This document shows, in pieces, positions 6,243 to 7,618 of a stretch of DNA of 7,618 nt; within the stretch, counting starts at the first letter, position 1; the number at the start of each line of letters is the position of its first letter. The notes under the pieces are model-generated. The model was not told where the DNA came from. It saw only the letters and a list, made by a program, of their open reading frames with translations, and made no database searches. A program made the position numbers and the translations under genes. Origin of the DNA: Patescibacteria group bacterium (GTDB lineage Bacteria > Patescibacteriota > Minisyncoccia > Phycocordibacterales > UBA12445); the NCBI GenBank assembly GCA_022710205.1, contig JAKLHJ010000038.1, positions 1 to 7,618 on the forward strand. The letters run 5' to 3'.

Positions 6243-7175
6243 ATGGACAATATTTACGATACAATTATCGTCGGGTTTGGCCCCGCGGGGTTTGCCGCCG
6301 CTTTGTATGCGGGCAGATTTGCCATGAATACATTGGTTGTCGGAAAAGAGTTTGGGGGATACGCCGCCAAGGCCGGCACGATACACAATTACCCGGGCGT
6401 TAAAAATGCCGATGGGTATGAGTTGTCAAAAACAATGAAGGAGCAGGCGGAGGAATTTGGGGCGAAATTTTATGATGGAGAAGTTCTAAGTATAGAAAAG
6501 AAGGACGAGCTGTTTTTGGTAAGCACAAAAGATAAAAAAAGTTTTACGGCGAAAACAATTATTTTAGCCACGGGCTCAGAGAGAAGAAAGATGGGTTTGC
6601 CGAGAGAGTCGGAATTAGAGAATAGGGGAATACATTATTGTGTAACTTGTGACGGGCCGATATATGTAGGGAAGGACATTGCAGTCGTCGGCGGAGGAAA
6701 TGCGGGCGTAAGCGCGGCGCTTCTCGCTTCGGAATATGCCAAGAAGGTTTATCTGATTGTGAAGGGCGACAGTCTAACCGCTGAGCCGATAAGTACCGAG
6801 AAAATAAAAATAATGCGAGACAAGATAGAGATATTATACAAAACAGAGATAAAAGAATTTTTGGGTGCGGATAGTCTTTCCGGAGTTGTTTTGAACAAAG
6901 ATTTTAACGGGTCCAATAAACTAAAAATAGACGGGCTTTTTGTTGAGATAGGGTCTTTGCCTGTAAACAAATTAGCAAAAGATATAGGTGTTTTTCTTGA
7001 CGACCATGGTTATGCTCGGACCGACTTTTCGATGAAAACAAATATCGCGGGAGCTTATGTGGCGGGGGATCTGTGCAACGCCTTCGGGAGTTTTAAGCAA
7101 AACATAACAGCTGCCGCTTCCGGTGCCGTCGCCGCGAATTCGGCATATTATTATTTGCGTTCTCTTAATAAATAA
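6243..7175 (+). CDS. trxB: Thioredoxin reductase-like FAD/NAD(P) disulfide oxidoreductase
   Basis: The 310-residue length is normal for low-molecular-weight thioredoxin reductase. The FAD dinucleotide motif is GFGPAG (11-16). The redox-active pair is C133-V-T-C136 followed by D137, in the typical CVTCDGP context. The second nucleotide-binding motif is GGGNAG (150-155). The C-terminal FAD-contact segment is GAYVAGDLCN (270-279), followed by FKQNITAAASGAVAAN (284-299). The enzyme should move electrons through FAD to its disulfide and then to a redoxin, most simply the glutaredoxin encoded just upstream. An unusual point is that the segment after the second motif reads VYLIVKGDSLTAEP (169-182), where typical enzymes have an HRRxxxRA motif that binds the NADPH 2'-phosphate. 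The electron donor may therefore be NADH or something else. Its start abuts the preceding stop codon, and a strong terminator follows 9 nt after its own stop. Confidence 0.93.
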   Translation: MDNIYDTIIVGFGPAGFAAALYAGRFAMNTLVVGKEFGGYAAKAGTIHNYPGVKNADGYELSKTMKEQAEEFGAKFYDGEVLSIEKKDELFLVSTKDKKSFTAKTIILATGSERRKMGLPRESELENRGIHYCVTCDGPIYVGKDIAVVGGGNAGVSAALLASEYAKKVYLIVKGDSLTAEPISTEKIKIMRDKIEILYKTEIKEFLGADSLSGVVLNKDFNGSNKLKIDGLFVEIGSLPVNKLAKDIGVFLDDHGYARTDFSMKTNIAGAYVAGDLCNAFGSFKQNITAAASGAVAANSAYYYLRSLNK

Positions 7176-7184
7176 AGAATCCTT

Positions 7185-7214
7185 AAAACACCCCATAACC
7201 ACGGGGTGTTTTTT
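7185..7214 (+). terminator. Strong rho-independent terminator after trxB
   Basis: ACACCCC (7188-7194) pairs with GGGGTGT (7203-7209) around an 8-nt loop. Three more A-T pairs extend the base (7185-7187 with 7210-7212), and the T run continues to 7214. With its upstream A run it could also work on the opposite strand. Its right arm can pair alternatively with the left end of the repeat that begins at 7216. Confidence 0.92.
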
Positions 7215-7215
7215 A

Positions 7216-7403
7216 CCCCGTAGGAAGTTTCTGGACATAAGTCATATCTCAATATAGAAAGCCGAAGGCCTGCCTGCCCTGCGTGCGCAGGCACGGCAGG
7301 CAGGCGGAATCCGAGAACTGTTGGTAAATAATCCACTTTGGTAATACGAACTTTCCTTCTGGGGTTTTTAACCTTACGTCCCTCAGTAAGCTCCGTTTTA
7401 CTA
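7216..7403. repeat. Structured direct repeat, copy 1, interrupted by a palindrome
   Basis: This 188-bp block equals copy 2 (7467-7618) base for base in length once 36 extra bases are removed. I count 16 mismatches in 152 aligned positions and no other indel. The left end (7216-7232, starting CCCCGTAGGAAG) forms an imperfect stem with 7348-7364 (ending TTCTGGGG), which is followed by five T residues. A second hairpin closes the right end: AGTAAGC (7385-7391) with 7395-7402. Stop codons and poor conservation argue against a coding role. It could be a REP- or MITE-like element or a structured RNA; which one, and which strand matters, cannot be decided here. Confidence 0.85.
7268..7305. repeat. 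GC-rich interrupted palindrome inserted in repeat copy 1
   Basis: Perfect 11-bp inverted arms, GCCTGCCTGCC (7268-7278) and its complement (7295-7305), flank a 16-bp centre that is itself partly palindromic. The segment is far more GC-rich than the surrounding DNA and is absent from copy 2. The extra 36 bp are bounded by the tetranucleotide AGGC at 7266-7269 and again at 7302-7305, where copy 2 has it once (7517-7520). This looks like insertion with a 4-bp target duplication, although the GGC-rich arms make the boundary ambiguous. Confidence 0.85.
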
Positions 7404-7466
7404 TCGGGGCGAGAAACTTATCCTAATCTATTCAAAACACATTAGTCTTATTGTGGTGGGGGCCTG
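7404..7466. other. Spacer between the two repeat copies
   Basis: These 63 bp contain no gene. The left part has AGAAACTT (7412-7419) and TCCTA (7421-7425), an inverted match to TAGGA and AAGTTTCT at the left end of copy 1 (7221-7232), so the repeat unit may really extend to about 7425. The right part is G-rich, and GGGG (7459-7462) can pair with the CCCC opening copy 2 (7467-7470). Confidence 0.6.
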
Positions 7467-7618
7467 CCCCGTAGGAAGTTTCTAGATACAAGTCATATAC
7501 CAGCATAGAAAGCCGAAGGCGGAATCCGAGAAATGTTGTTAAATAATCAACTTTGGTAATACGAACTTTCCTTCTGGGGTTTTTAACCTTATGCCCTGTA
7601 GTAAGCTCCGCTTTACTA
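7467..7618. repeat. Structured direct repeat, copy 2 (runs to the window edge)
   Basis: The uninterrupted 152-bp copy shows the likely ancestral form at the insertion site, reading GCCGAAGGC followed by GGAATCCG with no palindrome. Its left end (7467-7483) pairs imperfectly with 7563-7579, and TAGTAAGC (7599-7606) pairs with 7610-7618 apart from one bulged T. The window ends exactly where similarity to copy 1 stops or continues out of view, so the true right end is unknown. Confidence 0.85.

Noticed and set aside
2..7175. Alternative genetic code with UGA read as glycine, as in some CPR lineages
   Set aside because: No gene uses TGA as a stop (four TAA, three TAG), but every gene is also full length without any in-frame TGA, so the standard bacterial code is sufficient. 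Seven genes are too few to read meaning into missing TGA stops.
7151..7336. Minus-strand open frame of 61 codons spanning the terminator and part of repeat copy 1
   Set aside because: It runs through the terminator, the palindrome and the end of trxB. Copy 2 lacks the 36-bp insertion but no matching protein-like conservation is visible, so it is a chance frame.
7216..7618. CRISPR array
   Set aside because: There are only two copies, each far longer than a CRISPR repeat, with a single 63-bp gap and no cas genes in view.
7176..7618. tRNA or rRNA fragment
   Set aside because: Hairpins are present, but I could not find a cloverleaf, a T-loop consensus or a recognisable rRNA segment.

Overview
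The window reads as chromosomal DNA from a small-genome, AT-leaning bacterium, most likely a member of the Patescibacteria/Candidate Phyla Radiation (Parcubacteria-like). This is inferred from protein architecture recalled from memory, not from a search. The clues are a multi-membrane-pass histidine kinase of a type common in that group, a membrane sensor with an extracytoplasmic Cache-like region, very short intergenic gaps, few convincing Shine-Dalgarno sequences, and a GC-rich interrupted palindrome of a kind I associate with CPR genomes. All seven genes are on the + strand and end in TAA or TAG. The standard bacterial code reads through every one of them.

Region 2-3014 is the tail of one transcription unit. 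It holds a membrane sensor cut by the left window edge, a stand-alone CheY-like receiver whose reading frame continues that of the sensor after a single stop codon, and a PaaK/CapK-type AMP-forming ligase. A rho-independent terminator (3034-3063) closes it, and an extended -10 promoter is packed into the terminator's downstream flank.

Region 3101-5968 holds an E1/ThiF-type adenylyltransferase resembling the ThiF part of the mycobacterial Rv1355c family, followed after 9 bp by a multi-pass membrane histidine kinase with all catalytic boxes intact. Two-component parts and adenylate-forming enzymes are thus interleaved. The kinase is a plausible partner for the upstream receiver, but the sequence does not prove this.

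Region 6009-7175 is a compact redox pair, a small glutaredoxin-like protein and a thioredoxin reductase-like flavoprotein, abutting with no gap and closed by a strong terminator (7185-7214). The reductase keeps its FAD motif and CxxC disulfide but lacks the usual basic NADPH-specificity motif.

Region 7176-7618 has no credible gene. Besides the terminator it holds two direct copies of a roughly 152-bp structured repeat (136 of 152 positions identical). The first copy is interrupted by an extra 36 bp forming a GC-rich palindrome with 11-bp arms. The second copy runs to the window edge. The repeat has paired ends and internal hairpins, and some differences between copies keep the pairing. It is the least explained and most interesting part of the window.
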